DNA of 64,000 bases, taken from contig CAYRIY010000006.1 in NCBI GenBank assembly GCA_964424335.1, positions 1 through 64,000 on the forward strand, written 5' to 3'. The notes beneath the pieces are model-generated. The model was not told where the DNA came from, ran no database searches, and worked only from the letters and a program-made list of their open reading frames with translations. This document shows, piece by piece, positions 8,194 to 17,682 of the stretch. Source of the stretch: CAYRIY01 sp964424335 (GTDB lineage Bacteria; Bacillota; Limnochordia; DTU080; RSA5). A program made the position numbers and the translations under genes. The stretch's first letter is position 1. Each line of letters begins with the position of its first letter.

Positions 8194-10363
8194 GGCGCCC
8201 CCCTCCTTTCGAAACCGCCCCCATGAACGCCGCGGGCGAGCGCTCGCGATTTGAGCGCTCCGACTCGCCGTCCAGCGGGCAAAGTCCGCCGTTTTTGCGA
8301 TACTCAGCGCGAACTGCGGCCTCGAGGCGATCGCTCGTGATCGGCCCGCGCTCTTCGAGCGCAAGCAGCGCGGCGTGTTGCGCCGCGCTCCGTATTTGAC
8401 CGCCGTTTAGCGCGCAGCGAAGCGCCACGCGCTCGAGGAGCGCCGGGGCGACGGCGTGATCCGAGGGCAAGTGAAGTTGCCAGATCGCAAGGCGCTCTTC
8501 GGGCCCCGGCGACGCGAAAGGTATGACGGCGTCCATCCGGCGCTGAAAGGCGGGATCGATGTTGTCCGCCGCGTTGGTCGTGATCACGACGATGCCCTCG
8601 TACGCTTCGAGGCGCTGGAGGAGGAAGTTGGTCTCCAGGTTGGCGTAGCGGTCGTTTGCGCCCTTCACCTCCGAGCGCCTGGCGAGGAGCGCGTCGCCCT
8701 CGTCGAGCAAGAGCAAAACGTCGAGCTCCTCGGCGGCCGTGAGCGCTCGGTGGAGGTTTTTCTCCGTCTCTCCGATGTACTTGTTGACTACCGCCGAGAG
8801 GTCGATTTGGTATAGGTCCATGCCGAGCTCTGAGGCGAGGATCTTGGCGGCGAGCGTCTTTCCCGTGCCGCTCGGCCCGCTAAAGAGCGCCTTCACGCCC
8901 CGGCTCGGGTGCGATCGAAACGCAGGACCGAGCGCGTCCGAGATTCGCTCCCGATGAAAGCATCGGCCCTGAACCTCTCGCAGCCGTGAGTAGACCGGGG
9001 GGCTCACCACCAGATCGCTCCACGAAGCGGTCGAATCGATGCGCACAGCCAAGGTCTCGAGGGCCTCTCGACCCAAAAGCCGGACAGCCGCCCGCACGTC
9101 GTCCGGCGACACGGTCGCTCTCCCCGCCATCTCCGCCTGGGCGACAGCGAGCCGCCCAGCCCGACGAATGTACCCGGCAGGAAGTCGCAGCCGCTCGCCG
9201 ATCGCCCTGAAGTCGCACCCGGCTCGCTCCCCAATGGCCTCTCGCCAAAGCGCCTCTCGCTCCTTGGCATCGAGCCGGGGAACGGTGATCGTGACCAAGG
9301 ACGCATCTTCAGCCCCGACTACGCCCCCGTGGCGACCGTTCCCCATGGAAATCCCGCCAAACATGCCGCATGCAACCGCAACCGGTCCGGCATGCCCACT
9401 CAAAGCGGGGATCGCTTGCGTCTCGCCCGGGAGTGGGTCGACCTGAAAGACAGGCAGCGCCGCTGCGAGGGACGCAAGCACCCCGAGCCACGGCGCTCCG
9501 GCCGCGGCTTTTATCCCCTCCTGCTCGATCAAGAGCAGGTTTAGCCCCAGCAAGCGCGCCGCGGCGCCCACGACGCGCATGCGGTCGCTTCCCGGCGTGC
9601 CGCGCACGACGAGGGCGCGGGCTTTTCGCTCGTGAAAGAGTCCCGTGAGATTGTCGAGGTCGATCCCACCCGACAAGTGCTCGGGCGTGGGCAATTCCTC
9701 CCACATCACGAGGCGATACCAGCCCCCCTCGCTCACCGGGGATTCGCCCCTGACGGCCGCCCATACGGGCAAAGGTATCCGAAGTTCCCACTCCGACCGA
9801 GGTGTGTCGGTGTCGACAGCCGCCACCGCGCCGCGCTCTAGGAGGCGCGCACAGACACCGCTTGGCGCGCCTGCTGCGACCATCACGGACTCCACCGTGG
9901 CGAGCGTCGGACGGCGACCGCCCGGACGCTCCTCGAGCGCCGAAAAGAGCGCGCCAAAACGCGACTCCTCTTCGACGAGTCCGATGAGGATAAGGGCGAT
10001 CCGCTCCTCGCGCCTCTCAAATGCACGACATAGAGGCAGCGTGGATTCGGCGCCGCGCTCCCACGCCTCGAGTTCCCGGTCCCACCAGGCGATGGAGGCC
10101 TGCCAGCCGACGTTTTCCGGAAGGCGCTCTTTTAGCTCCCCTAGGTACCGCCCAAGGAAGGGAAAAGTCTCGAGCGTCCGGGCAAGGCCGTGCCGATCGC
10201 CATTTCGTAGATGGTAGAGATGATTTGCAAGATAAAACACTGCCGCGTAAAAGTGCAGTCGAAAATGACCCGCCGGATCTTTCGTTACATCCTCGAACGC
10301 CGACTGCGTCGGTTTCACCGCCAGGCTGCCGCGCCGCACGGACCGTGGATCGGGGATCGCCAT
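8150..10363 (-). CDS. eCIS AAA+ ATPase (Afp15/Pvc15-like)
   Basis: 737 residues. The C-terminal AAA+ module has Walker A GPSGTGKT near residue 495, Walker B LLLLDEGDA near 550, sensor-1 VVITTNAADNID and an arginine-finger region FQRRMDAVIPF. The N-terminal half (from about residue 250) looks like a second, degenerate AAA fold without a Walker A motif, as is usual for this family. In Afp and PVC systems this ATPase is needed for assembly or loading of the particle and is not a structural part. The ATG at 10363 follows GAGGGGAG. Its 3' end overlaps the DUF4157 gene by 44 bases, consistent with coupled expression of loader and cargo. Confidence 0.92.
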   Translation of the reverse strand: MAIPDPRSVRRGSLAVKPTQSAFEDVTKDPAGHFRLHFYAAVFYLANHLYHLRNGDRHGLARTLETFPFLGRYLGELKERLPENVGWQASIAWWDRELEAWERGAESTLPLCRAFERREERIALILIGLVEEESRFGALFSALEERPGGRRPTLATVESVMVAAGAPSGVCARLLERGAVAAVDTDTPRSEWELRIPLPVWAAVRGESPVSEGGWYRLVMWEELPTPEHLSGGIDLDNLTGLFHERKARALVVRGTPGSDRMRVVGAAARLLGLNLLLIEQEGIKAAAGAPWLGVLASLAAALPVFQVDPLPGETQAIPALSGHAGPVAVACGMFGGISMGNGRHGGVVGAEDASLVTITVPRLDAKEREALWREAIGERAGCDFRAIGERLRLPAGYIRRAGRLAVAQAEMAGRATVSPDDVRAAVRLLGREALETLAVRIDSTASWSDLVVSPPVYSRLREVQGRCFHRERISDALGPAFRSHPSRGVKALFSGPSGTGKTLAAKILASELGMDLYQIDLSAVVNKYIGETEKNLHRALTAAEELDVLLLLDEGDALLARRSEVKGANDRYANLETNFLLQRLEAYEGIVVITTNAADNIDPAFQRRMDAVIPFASPGPEERLAIWQLHLPSDHAVAPALLERVALRCALNGGQIRSAAQHAALLALEERGPITSDRLEAAVRAEYRKNGGLCPLDGESERSNRERSPAAFMGAVSKGGGRHGQRGRQQEASKRR

Positions 10364-10460
10364 GTCCCATTACTCCCCTCACAAGTTGTCTCTCCAGTCG
10401 CTGCCACCAAGTTCATCGACCTTGCCGCCATATGTGACGTGGGTGTATGGAAATGCCGCA

Positions 10461-12728
10461 TTAACGAAAGTGGAACTGCACGACCCGGCCGAAGTGCGGA
10501 TCCCATCCGGGATTTGCGTCGAGCCCGGCGACCCGCGCCGCGAGGGAAATCTGGTCTAGGTCTGCCACCAAGTCGACGTGCGACTTTGTGGCGTAGATTC
10601 GCCCCCGCACAAAGAGGAGCGCCGCCGGGTCGAAATCATGGCTTGCAAGGGGGCCTGCCGCAACTCGGATGTATTCAGCAAGGTACGGGGCCACAAATGC
10701 CATCCAGCGCACCAGCGGCGCCGTGATTGGAAACGGAAGTTCCGCAATTTGAAGCTCCACATTGACCGCCGTGACCGGGCGCCGATCGATCGCCGAATCC
10801 CGGCCGAGCAGCGAGTCCCACGCTTTTGGCACGACGAACGCTCCCGGATCGAGAACGCCCGCCCCCAAGGGCTGATCGGGCTCTCGCCCCTCCAGCTCCG
10901 CGAGGAGCCGCCAAATCGGGTCAAACCAAATGTGATCGGTCCGCGCTGCCGACTGAATGCGATTCCGAGCGAAGATCAAAAGTCCGATGCCGAGCGCCTG
11001 CAAACAGCCCCACCGTCCGAGCGCGGCGTCGAGCCCCCAGTCGGCCTCAAAGCACTCCGGGATCCCGAGTCGCTTCATCGCGTTTTGGAGGTAGAGGAGA
11101 CCGCCAAGTTCGGTGGCACACCCATGTTCGCTGTTCCACGGATCTTGGGCATCGCTTGCCGCCGGTGGAGCAGCGTCCGCTTCACGAACTCGATCCTTTG
11201 CCTCGATCTGAGTCGCCGCGGCTCCTTCGATCGCCCGCTTGGAATCGCCCGGCCTGCTGACAAAAAGCTCGTCGGAAGCGTCCGTCTCCGCGGCGCTCCC
11301 CATCGATTCGAAATGCGATCCGTTCCTGCCGCCCTCATTGCCGTCCGCGGCAGCGGACGCGGCATCGTTCACCGGCAGCACCGGGCGATCCGACTGCCTC
11401 GAGCCTAGACCATCAACGGGTCCGATTGGCAGCGCCTCCGCCCCTGCCCCAGCGACCTCGGGGCCCCGCTCAAGCAATCGCTCCAGCGCTTCCTCACGGT
11501 CGCCTATGTGACGTTGGCGATCTGGGCCGTGCGACAAAGCATCGGGCATCGTCGGGCGCAACGCACGTTCCCTGGCCGACACCTCGAATCGGTTGGCATC
11601 GGACGGCCTCGCACCAGGATGGAGCCCGCCGGGACGCTCATGTGGCAGCGTCTGCCGCCACCAGGCGGAAAAATCGGCCACGAACGCGTCGGTGCGCACT
11701 TTGTGCGGCGAGCGAGCAAGCGATTGGGCGACGCCGAATAGGGCTGCCCGGTCTTTTCCGACGCGCTCCCACCACTCGCTCACAGACGACCTCCACGGCG
11801 CCCTCGCGGGCCGCGCCGCCTTGGCGTCATTCTCGGGTGCCGAGCTCAAAAGTCCAGCGTGCGAAGGCCCGGCCGAGCTGCGCTCCTGACCGCGGGCGCC
11901 GCTCCCGGGCGCTGGGTGACCATGACCGTTTTCGCGGCGTTCCAAACGGGGCCGCTCGTCCCCGGGGCCCTCCACTGCCTCTACCTTGCTCCCTTCGAGA
12001 AAGCGCGCATCGCCCGTGGAGATGCGAGTTCCATCCTCTTCGTGGGCACGCCTTGGGCCATCCAACCTTGCGTTCACCCTCAAACCTTCAAGGGAGAGTT
12101 CGTCCTCCGCCGCATCCGTCGATCCCATGAGCAGCGCGAGCAGCCGCGTGAGCCCAAACGCGCCACATACCCGCACTGCGATCATCCGGGCGTCCCTGGC
12201 AGAGAGGGAAATCGCGACCTGCTCCGCCCGCCCCCAGTCGATGAGGTAGGCGACTGCGGCCGGAATGTGGCGGGGTTCTCGAACGAATGCCAGCGGCAAT
12301 TCCCGCAAGGCTGCCGGATCCCCGATCGCGCTTTGCCACCACCAGCGCTCGGCAGCGACGCCCCTGGCAACATCCCAAATCAGCGACGCCGCCATCTCCG
12401 CCGGATCGCGAAAGAGCACAGCCTCCGCCTCGCTCGGAAGGTCGCCTCGCACCGGACGGCTCGCCTGCGCAAGTCGTTGCCCGATCTTGTTCCTCACATC
12501 CGACTGCCACGAGGCCGCGTCGGCTCGGCTGGCTCCGGCATGTCGGCGCAAGCGGCCTTCCAGCCGGCGCACGAGGAGCACCGCGGACGGCGGCATTTCG
12601 GGCGGCTCGAGCTCGGCTTGGTGGAGCGTCTGCTTTACCCAAGCAGGCAGTCCCCGCCCGGATGCCGAGATCTCACTGTTTGATCGGACCCTCAGCTTTC
12701 TTATGACGACCTGCGCGCCTTGTTCCAA
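10461..12728 (-). CDS. Unassigned eCIS protein in the tape-measure position
   Basis: 755 residues from TTG 12728 (GAGGTGAAC upstream), seven bases after the fibre gene. I do not recognise the family with certainty. The N-terminus (VIRKLRVRSNSEI, then VLLVRRLEGRLRR) is followed by helical sequence to about residue 210, a long low-complexity, charged and Ser/Ala-rich middle (about 220-520), and a conserved-looking C-terminal block with GGLLYLQNAMKRLGI and LQALGIGLLIF. In Afp/PVC loci the gene between fibre (13) and ATPase (15) is the tape-measure protein 14, and the C-terminal block is reminiscent of that family. Position, size and helical middle fit a tape measure, but an accessory protein is possible. 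Confidence 0.55.
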   Translation of the reverse strand: MEQGAQVVIRKLRVRSNSEISASGRGLPAWVKQTLHQAELEPPEMPPSAVLLVRRLEGRLRRHAGASRADAASWQSDVRNKIGQRLAQASRPVRGDLPSEAEAVLFRDPAEMAASLIWDVARGVAAERWWWQSAIGDPAALRELPLAFVREPRHIPAAVAYLIDWGRAEQVAISLSARDARMIAVRVCGAFGLTRLLALLMGSTDAAEDELSLEGLRVNARLDGPRRAHEEDGTRISTGDARFLEGSKVEAVEGPGDERPRLERRENGHGHPAPGSGARGQERSSAGPSHAGLLSSAPENDAKAARPARAPWRSSVSEWWERVGKDRAALFGVAQSLARSPHKVRTDAFVADFSAWWRQTLPHERPGGLHPGARPSDANRFEVSARERALRPTMPDALSHGPDRQRHIGDREEALERLLERGPEVAGAGAEALPIGPVDGLGSRQSDRPVLPVNDAASAAADGNEGGRNGSHFESMGSAAETDASDELFVSRPGDSKRAIEGAAATQIEAKDRVREADAAPPAASDAQDPWNSEHGCATELGGLLYLQNAMKRLGIPECFEADWGLDAALGRWGCLQALGIGLLIFARNRIQSAARTDHIWFDPIWRLLAELEGREPDQPLGAGVLDPGAFVVPKAWDSLLGRDSAIDRRPVTAVNVELQIAELPFPITAPLVRWMAFVAPYLAEYIRVAAGPLASHDFDPAALLFVRGRIYATKSHVDLVADLDQISLAARVAGLDANPGWDPHFGRVVQFHFR

Positions 12729-12735
12729 CAGCCGT

Positions 12736-15531
12736 TCACCTCACGAGCCCGATGCGCGCCTTGGCCGCGTTGATCAGCCCTTCAGCCGTCTTGCGATCGC
12801 CGGTCAAGGCGGCGAGGCGATCGACATCCGTCTCAGCGACGTCTTTTAGATGCTTGACGCCGGACTTTGCAAGGCTCTTTGCCAAGTCGGCGTCGAGCGC
12901 GACGTCCTCCGACTCTTTGAGCGCCGCGACCGGCGTCTTCTCGATCACTTTGGCCTTGATGCTCTTCTCATCGATCGCCTGCGTCGTCTTTTCAAGGATC
13001 GATCCGGCGTCTTTTACGGCAACCCCGACCTTCTCGGAGATCTCCTCCGCCGACTTTTGCGCAAGATCGCCTTTGGTCGTGACGCCGATCTCTTCGAGCG
13101 CCTTCACCTGAGTCTCCGAGAGCCCAAGATCACGGGATTTGAGCGACCATGCCTCCTCGGGAACGACCTTTCTTGCCTCTTCGACCACGACTTTTGCCGC
13201 GAGGTCGTCGATGCCAAGCTCCTCCTTGAGGCGAGCCGGGTCTGCATTCGCCAGTTTTACGGCAGAGTCGATCCCCTTGTCCTCGAGAACGGCGCCAATC
13301 TTCGCATCGACGCCGGGAACTGCCTTGACGCTCGTCTTGAGGTCAACCGCCTTGTTGCGCGCCTCCTCGAGGATGGATACGGCCGTCTCACCCGAAAAGC
13401 CGACGTCGCGCAACACTCCGGTCCAGGCGGCGGCGGCGATGTCCACCTCGCCCGCTCCCAGTTGCCACAAGCGCATGCCGACATCTTGATCGATCCCGGT
13501 CACTTCGGCGCTCTGCAAGGAGACTGGGGTGTCGAGGGCTGTGTGATTTGGGACCATGACGATCGGCACATGCGCGCCGTTCTTGCCGAACTCGATGTAG
13601 GCGTACGGCTCATCGGATACCGTGCTGGGGACGTAATCCGGACGAACCAGGATCCGCACGTCTCCGGGGTCCACGGCCGCGTTCGGCATCCTCGTCGCGG
13701 TCCAGTCCGCCCACGACACGAGCCACTCCTTGACGTGGGGCGGAGGGTCCGTCACCAGATCCCACGTTTGCACCTCTTCGGGGAGCCGATTTGGATTGAT
13801 GTACGCTTCCATAACCGCCATCTTGTCGTACCACTCGTGCTCCATCCAGTCCGCCTTGGCAGTTTTGGCGGGCAGGAGTGTCACGCCGGTTTGTGTGCTG
13901 ACCTCTTTCTCCTGGGGAATGAGTTGAAAGAGCACCCGCTCGCGCGCTCCTTCACGTAGATCCACAATCCTTGACGCAGTGCGAAAGAACTTCGATTGAA
14001 CGGAGACTTTGTACGTTCCAGGTTCGAGGGAATCGATGATCGACCGGGCAAACCGCTTTCCCGTCGTAATCTGCATCACGCTTCCGGGGATGGACATGGT
14101 CCCCTCGTAGGTGTTTCCGACCTCGTCGGTCGCCGTTACCTTTATGCCTCGGGCGAGCGCAGCTTGCTCGGTTTTCCCGAGGAAGCTGAGAAGTGCGTGG
14201 ATGTTCGTCCGGATCCTTAATCCTCCGCTTTCTTCGGCAAGCGCGCCGCTTTCATCAGCAGGGGCTCCGCGTCCTTCGGCAAGCGCGAGGTCGACCTCGA
14301 TCGCGCCCGTTGCAACCGACTCAGGCTCGTCGCGGAGAAGTTCGAGTACTTCCTGCGGGGGGCCGGACAGACGCGTCGCCTCGTGCCTCATAAAGAAGAC
14401 GTAATCACTCAATCCCGGCAAGTGGTAGATGACGATCGGCGGCGGGTCGTTCACGTCGATCGGATCGATGTACGAAGCGATGTGAACCCACGCCCTAAGA
14501 AAGGTAGGATCGCCCTCGAGCTCGATTTGCCTTTGAAACCGATCACGCCTAAAAAAGGCGGCGACGTCGAACTCGTTGTGCCCGACGGGAAGAAACCCGG
14601 CCGGCGGCAGGTATCGAAACCGAGCGGCGGCGTCCATGGACTTAAGTCCCGTCTCACGCTCAACCAACCAGTCGATCTGATCTTGAAACTGTAAAAAGAG
14701 CGCCTCCGCAACCGCTTTACGTTGATCGGACGCAAAAGAGAGCCACTCCGAAGCGGGAAACGGCGCAGATACCCTCCTGCGTACGGACCATGCATCGATG
14801 AACTGAATGCCCCCGTCCGACCAGTAAAGGAGCGCAAGGGGCACATCGCAAGGATCCAGGTCCGGCGCCGCCTTCGACAATCGATCTCCTCCGGGGCCTT
14901 CCGGCGGCACGCGGTAAGAGGCAAGCAACGCTTCCGTTCCAAAGCAGTGATGTGCGAGTCGATTCCTAAGCGTGCCCGGAGCGCCCACCCCGCCGGGAAG
15001 CTGCAGCGGCACGACGCGAAACCGCACCCCGGCGACCGAGTACCGGCTTGCGCATCCCGTCACCCTCCCCCCGTAGTCAAAGCCGCTCATGGGCGCCCGC
15101 CCCTCAAAGCCGGAGACCGGCGTGGCCACGAGGATGTATGCGCCCGAGCCTGTGCCGATCGTGACGGACGTCGCCCCCTCACAGGGCCCAAAGAGGCCGG
15201 CGTCGGCCGAAACGGTCTCCTCGGGCGCCACCAATTCCACGTCTTGATCTTGGCCGAGTGCGAGCGTCTGACCGAGCCCGTTGATGGCGGTTCCGGCCCG
15301 GACCTTGAGGACGACTCCTGGCCTTGCGTCCGAGGAGAGTCGCTGGGCCGTTTCGGTTACTTCAAATCCGGCAACGATGCCGGAACCGATGCCAAGCCCG
15401 AGCCGCTCGCGCGCTTGCCTGCCCGCGGCCTGCTCCGTTTGCAAATCCTCCGCGGTGAGCCTCCTGCCGTTAAAGAAGTGGACGTGACGGATGCCGCCTT
15501 CCAAAATGGGTTCGAGCAACCGCTTTGTCAT
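12736..15531 (-). CDS. eCIS fibre or baseplate-decoration protein with C-terminal helix-hairpin-helix repeats
   Basis: 931 residues; ATG 15531 preceded by GGGGAAGGGG. The first 120 residues (HVHFFNGRRLTAEDLQTEQ, then LGLGIGSGIVAGFEVT and GTAINGLGQTLAL) form the baseplate-attachment module also seen in the next upstream gene, so the two are paralogous fibre-like proteins. The middle is beta-rich and contains a carboxypeptidase-like segment (GTYKVSVQSKFF). The last 220 residues hold at least three helix-hairpin-helix-like units: VPGVDAKIGAVLEDKGI, LGLSETQVKALEEIGV and LAKSLAKSGVKHLKDV. Such units usually bind DNA or other proteins and are unexpected at a fibre tip. Host-cell binding is the family role; the target is unknown. 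Confidence 0.7.
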   Translation of the reverse strand: MTKRLLEPILEGGIRHVHFFNGRRLTAEDLQTEQAAGRQARERLGLGIGSGIVAGFEVTETAQRLSSDARPGVVLKVRAGTAINGLGQTLALGQDQDVELVAPEETVSADAGLFGPCEGATSVTIGTGSGAYILVATPVSGFEGRAPMSGFDYGGRVTGCASRYSVAGVRFRVVPLQLPGGVGAPGTLRNRLAHHCFGTEALLASYRVPPEGPGGDRLSKAAPDLDPCDVPLALLYWSDGGIQFIDAWSVRRRVSAPFPASEWLSFASDQRKAVAEALFLQFQDQIDWLVERETGLKSMDAAARFRYLPPAGFLPVGHNEFDVAAFFRRDRFQRQIELEGDPTFLRAWVHIASYIDPIDVNDPPPIVIYHLPGLSDYVFFMRHEATRLSGPPQEVLELLRDEPESVATGAIEVDLALAEGRGAPADESGALAEESGGLRIRTNIHALLSFLGKTEQAALARGIKVTATDEVGNTYEGTMSIPGSVMQITTGKRFARSIIDSLEPGTYKVSVQSKFFRTASRIVDLREGARERVLFQLIPQEKEVSTQTGVTLLPAKTAKADWMEHEWYDKMAVMEAYINPNRLPEEVQTWDLVTDPPPHVKEWLVSWADWTATRMPNAAVDPGDVRILVRPDYVPSTVSDEPYAYIEFGKNGAHVPIVMVPNHTALDTPVSLQSAEVTGIDQDVGMRLWQLGAGEVDIAAAAWTGVLRDVGFSGETAVSILEEARNKAVDLKTSVKAVPGVDAKIGAVLEDKGIDSAVKLANADPARLKEELGIDDLAAKVVVEEARKVVPEEAWSLKSRDLGLSETQVKALEEIGVTTKGDLAQKSAEEISEKVGVAVKDAGSILEKTTQAIDEKSIKAKVIEKTPVAALKESEDVALDADLAKSLAKSGVKHLKDVAETDVDRLAALTGDRKTAEGLINAAKARIGLVR

Positions 15532-15565
15532 CGCCGCACAGCCCCTTCCCCAAGTACGCTACAAG

Positions 15566-17653
15566 CTACAAGATCTCCGTGATTTCGACCGTGGTCCCGA
15601 CGAGGAGGTTGGGAGTTCCGCCGCCAAGCTCCCGGGACGAGACAAAGAGGCCTTCCTTATGCCACATCAAAACCCGAAATAGGAGATCGGTCCTGGACAT
15701 TTGCTCCTCGTGCTCAAGCCAAAAAGGAATGCCTTTGACGAGGTAACGGTGCCGCTTGCGCACGTCGTAGCCGCGCCAGCGGATGAACTCGCCGTTGATG
15801 CGCACGTCAGGGCGCCCATCGGGCACTTCGAGGTTGTCCGAGGTGTAGACGGCGCCCTTGATGTCGTAGGTGCCCGAGGCGATCACCTTTTGCCTCACGT
15901 CGTTTTTGTAAAAGGCGGTAATCGTCTCCCCGCCGTCGTGACCCACCCACTTGACGGGCCTTTTGACCATCCATTCCGCAAGCGACAGGCGCCCTCCATC
16001 GATCTCGAGGTGCATCTCTCTCGGGTAAAAGACAAAGCGCACTTCTTGGTACTCGTCGATGATGGGGTCCACCGTCATGATAAAGACGTTGCGCACGTCC
16101 GGTTTCTGGAAGAGGTGCGCGATGCGGACTGGCATCAGATACGGAGGCCCGTCCGGCGTCTCCACATAGACATAAGGCTGGAAGCCCTCGATCAGCATGG
16201 GTAGATTCGCCCGGGACTCCTCGCCGACGTCGAGGTGAAACCAAAGCTCAAAGGTAGGCAAAAATTCCTCCTTGAGATCATCGAGGGGCCAGCGCGGCAC
16301 ACGGGTCACAGTAACCAAGGGAAAGGTCGGGAGCTTTTCGGCCACTTCTTCCAGGGAGGCGCCCCCGCCGGCCGCCGCGGGCCTGGGCGTCCACGCGGAC
16401 CCGGTCCAAGTGAGCACCCACCCGCTCGCCTTGTTGGGGGCGTCGACGATCGGAGCGCCGCGCAAAGCTGCGACGCTGGGACTGGGGTAGACTCCCTCGA
16501 GGTCGCCACCGGCCGGATCATCGACTTTGACTGCCTTGTCGGCCGTGACCGCCTCGCCTGCATTGGTTCCCGAGCGGAGGTTCTTGATCTTTTTGCCGCC
16601 GGCGTTGAGATCTTTCACGAGCGCCCGCGTGCTCGGATTGACCAGGAGGTACTGCGGATGGTCATCATCTTCGAGTCCGCTCAACTTTCCGTGGTCGGTC
16701 ACGCCTTCGCTCGTGTGGCGCAGGAGTTCCGAAATGAGCCGCGTGTGGACGAGGTACGGTCGATCGTCTTCGACCACACGCACGGACTCGGGATCCACTT
16801 GCCCCGAATCGTCGACTGCAAAGTCGACTCGAGCAAGGAGGACGCAGTCCTCGTCCGGCGGACCGCCCACGCAGTTTTTTCCGTCGGGAAGGAGCGCGGG
16901 GCGCACCTCGGTCACCCAAACGCCAAGCGCTGCATCGAGCGCCTGGTCCATTTGATCGGGCCGGACGAAAATCGGTGCGTCGCTAGGCGCACTCGGTTCG
17001 GACCCGTCTGTAGGAAAGAGGGCGAGCAGCGCCCGGACCTCGTTTGCCATGCCTTCGGGGTCGATCGGCTCGTCGGCGGGATCGCTCGAGATTTCGATCC
17101 GGTCCAGCAATCGGCCGAATGCCCGGACAGCCTCCTCTTCAGTCTGGTCGGGAGGCGTAACCGAAAATCGAAGGTCGAAGGACTCCGAGATGCGGGAAGG
17201 AGCCATGCTCTCGTCTTCACTGCGGCACGGCGTTCCCGGGATCGGAACTTCGTCGCTTTCGCACTCGAGGTAACAGAGGGTGACGTATAGCGAGCGCGTC
17301 CCATCAGGAAGCGACGGCAGCACCGGCGCCTCCTCGAGGCGCTCACGGTTTTTGGGGACCAAAAGCCAATCGTCGATCCCCGCGCAATGCGAGACCGGAA
17401 GGCGGATCTCCCGGCCCTTGGGACTGACCGCAAGGCCTGGGCCGACGCGCACTTCGGGCCCGTCCTGGGTCACCCGCAGGCCGCACACGGTGCCGTATCC
17501 GTGCAGCGACCGGGCGTGCCGCCGGTCAGCCTCCAAGAAATACGTCTGTTCCTGCTCAAACTCGTCCACACCGAGGACCAAACCGAGCGAGTACTTCACC
17601 CGCTTGAACGGATCTGGCCGAGACGACGCCGTCGCCACTCGAAATCCACTCAT
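15566..17653 (-). CDS. eCIS tail-fibre-like protein (Afp13-like position)
   Basis: 695 residues if ATG 17653 is used, supported by AGAGGGAG eight bases upstream; GTG 17686 is in frame but has no ribosome site. The N-terminal module (YSLGLVLGVDEFEQEQTYF, then HGYGTVCGLRV and GLAVSPKGREIRL) matches the baseplate-docking region of its downstream neighbour. Near residue 318 is HGKLSGLEDDDHPQYLLV, a motif widespread in phage tail fibres just before the shaft. A glycine/alanine-rich hinge then leads to a beta-sandwich-like C-terminal head with many aromatic residues. The expected role is recognition of the target surface. It lies between the gpI baseplate gene and the second fibre gene in one operon. 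Confidence 0.78.
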   Translation of the reverse strand: MSGFRVATASSRPDPFKRVKYSLGLVLGVDEFEQEQTYFLEADRRHARSLHGYGTVCGLRVTQDGPEVRVGPGLAVSPKGREIRLPVSHCAGIDDWLLVPKNRERLEEAPVLPSLPDGTRSLYVTLCYLECESDEVPIPGTPCRSEDESMAPSRISESFDLRFSVTPPDQTEEEAVRAFGRLLDRIEISSDPADEPIDPEGMANEVRALLALFPTDGSEPSAPSDAPIFVRPDQMDQALDAALGVWVTEVRPALLPDGKNCVGGPPDEDCVLLARVDFAVDDSGQVDPESVRVVEDDRPYLVHTRLISELLRHTSEGVTDHGKLSGLEDDDHPQYLLVNPSTRALVKDLNAGGKKIKNLRSGTNAGEAVTADKAVKVDDPAGGDLEGVYPSPSVAALRGAPIVDAPNKASGWVLTWTGSAWTPRPAAAGGGASLEEVAEKLPTFPLVTVTRVPRWPLDDLKEEFLPTFELWFHLDVGEESRANLPMLIEGFQPYVYVETPDGPPYLMPVRIAHLFQKPDVRNVFIMTVDPIIDEYQEVRFVFYPREMHLEIDGGRLSLAEWMVKRPVKWVGHDGGETITAFYKNDVRQKVIASGTYDIKGAVYTSDNLEVPDGRPDVRINGEFIRWRGYDVRKRHRYLVKGIPFWLEHEEQMSRTDLLFRVLMWHKEGLFVSSRELGGGTPNLLVGTTVEITEIL

Positions 17654-17682
17654 CGTTTCCAGCTCCCTCTCAAAAAAGTAAC

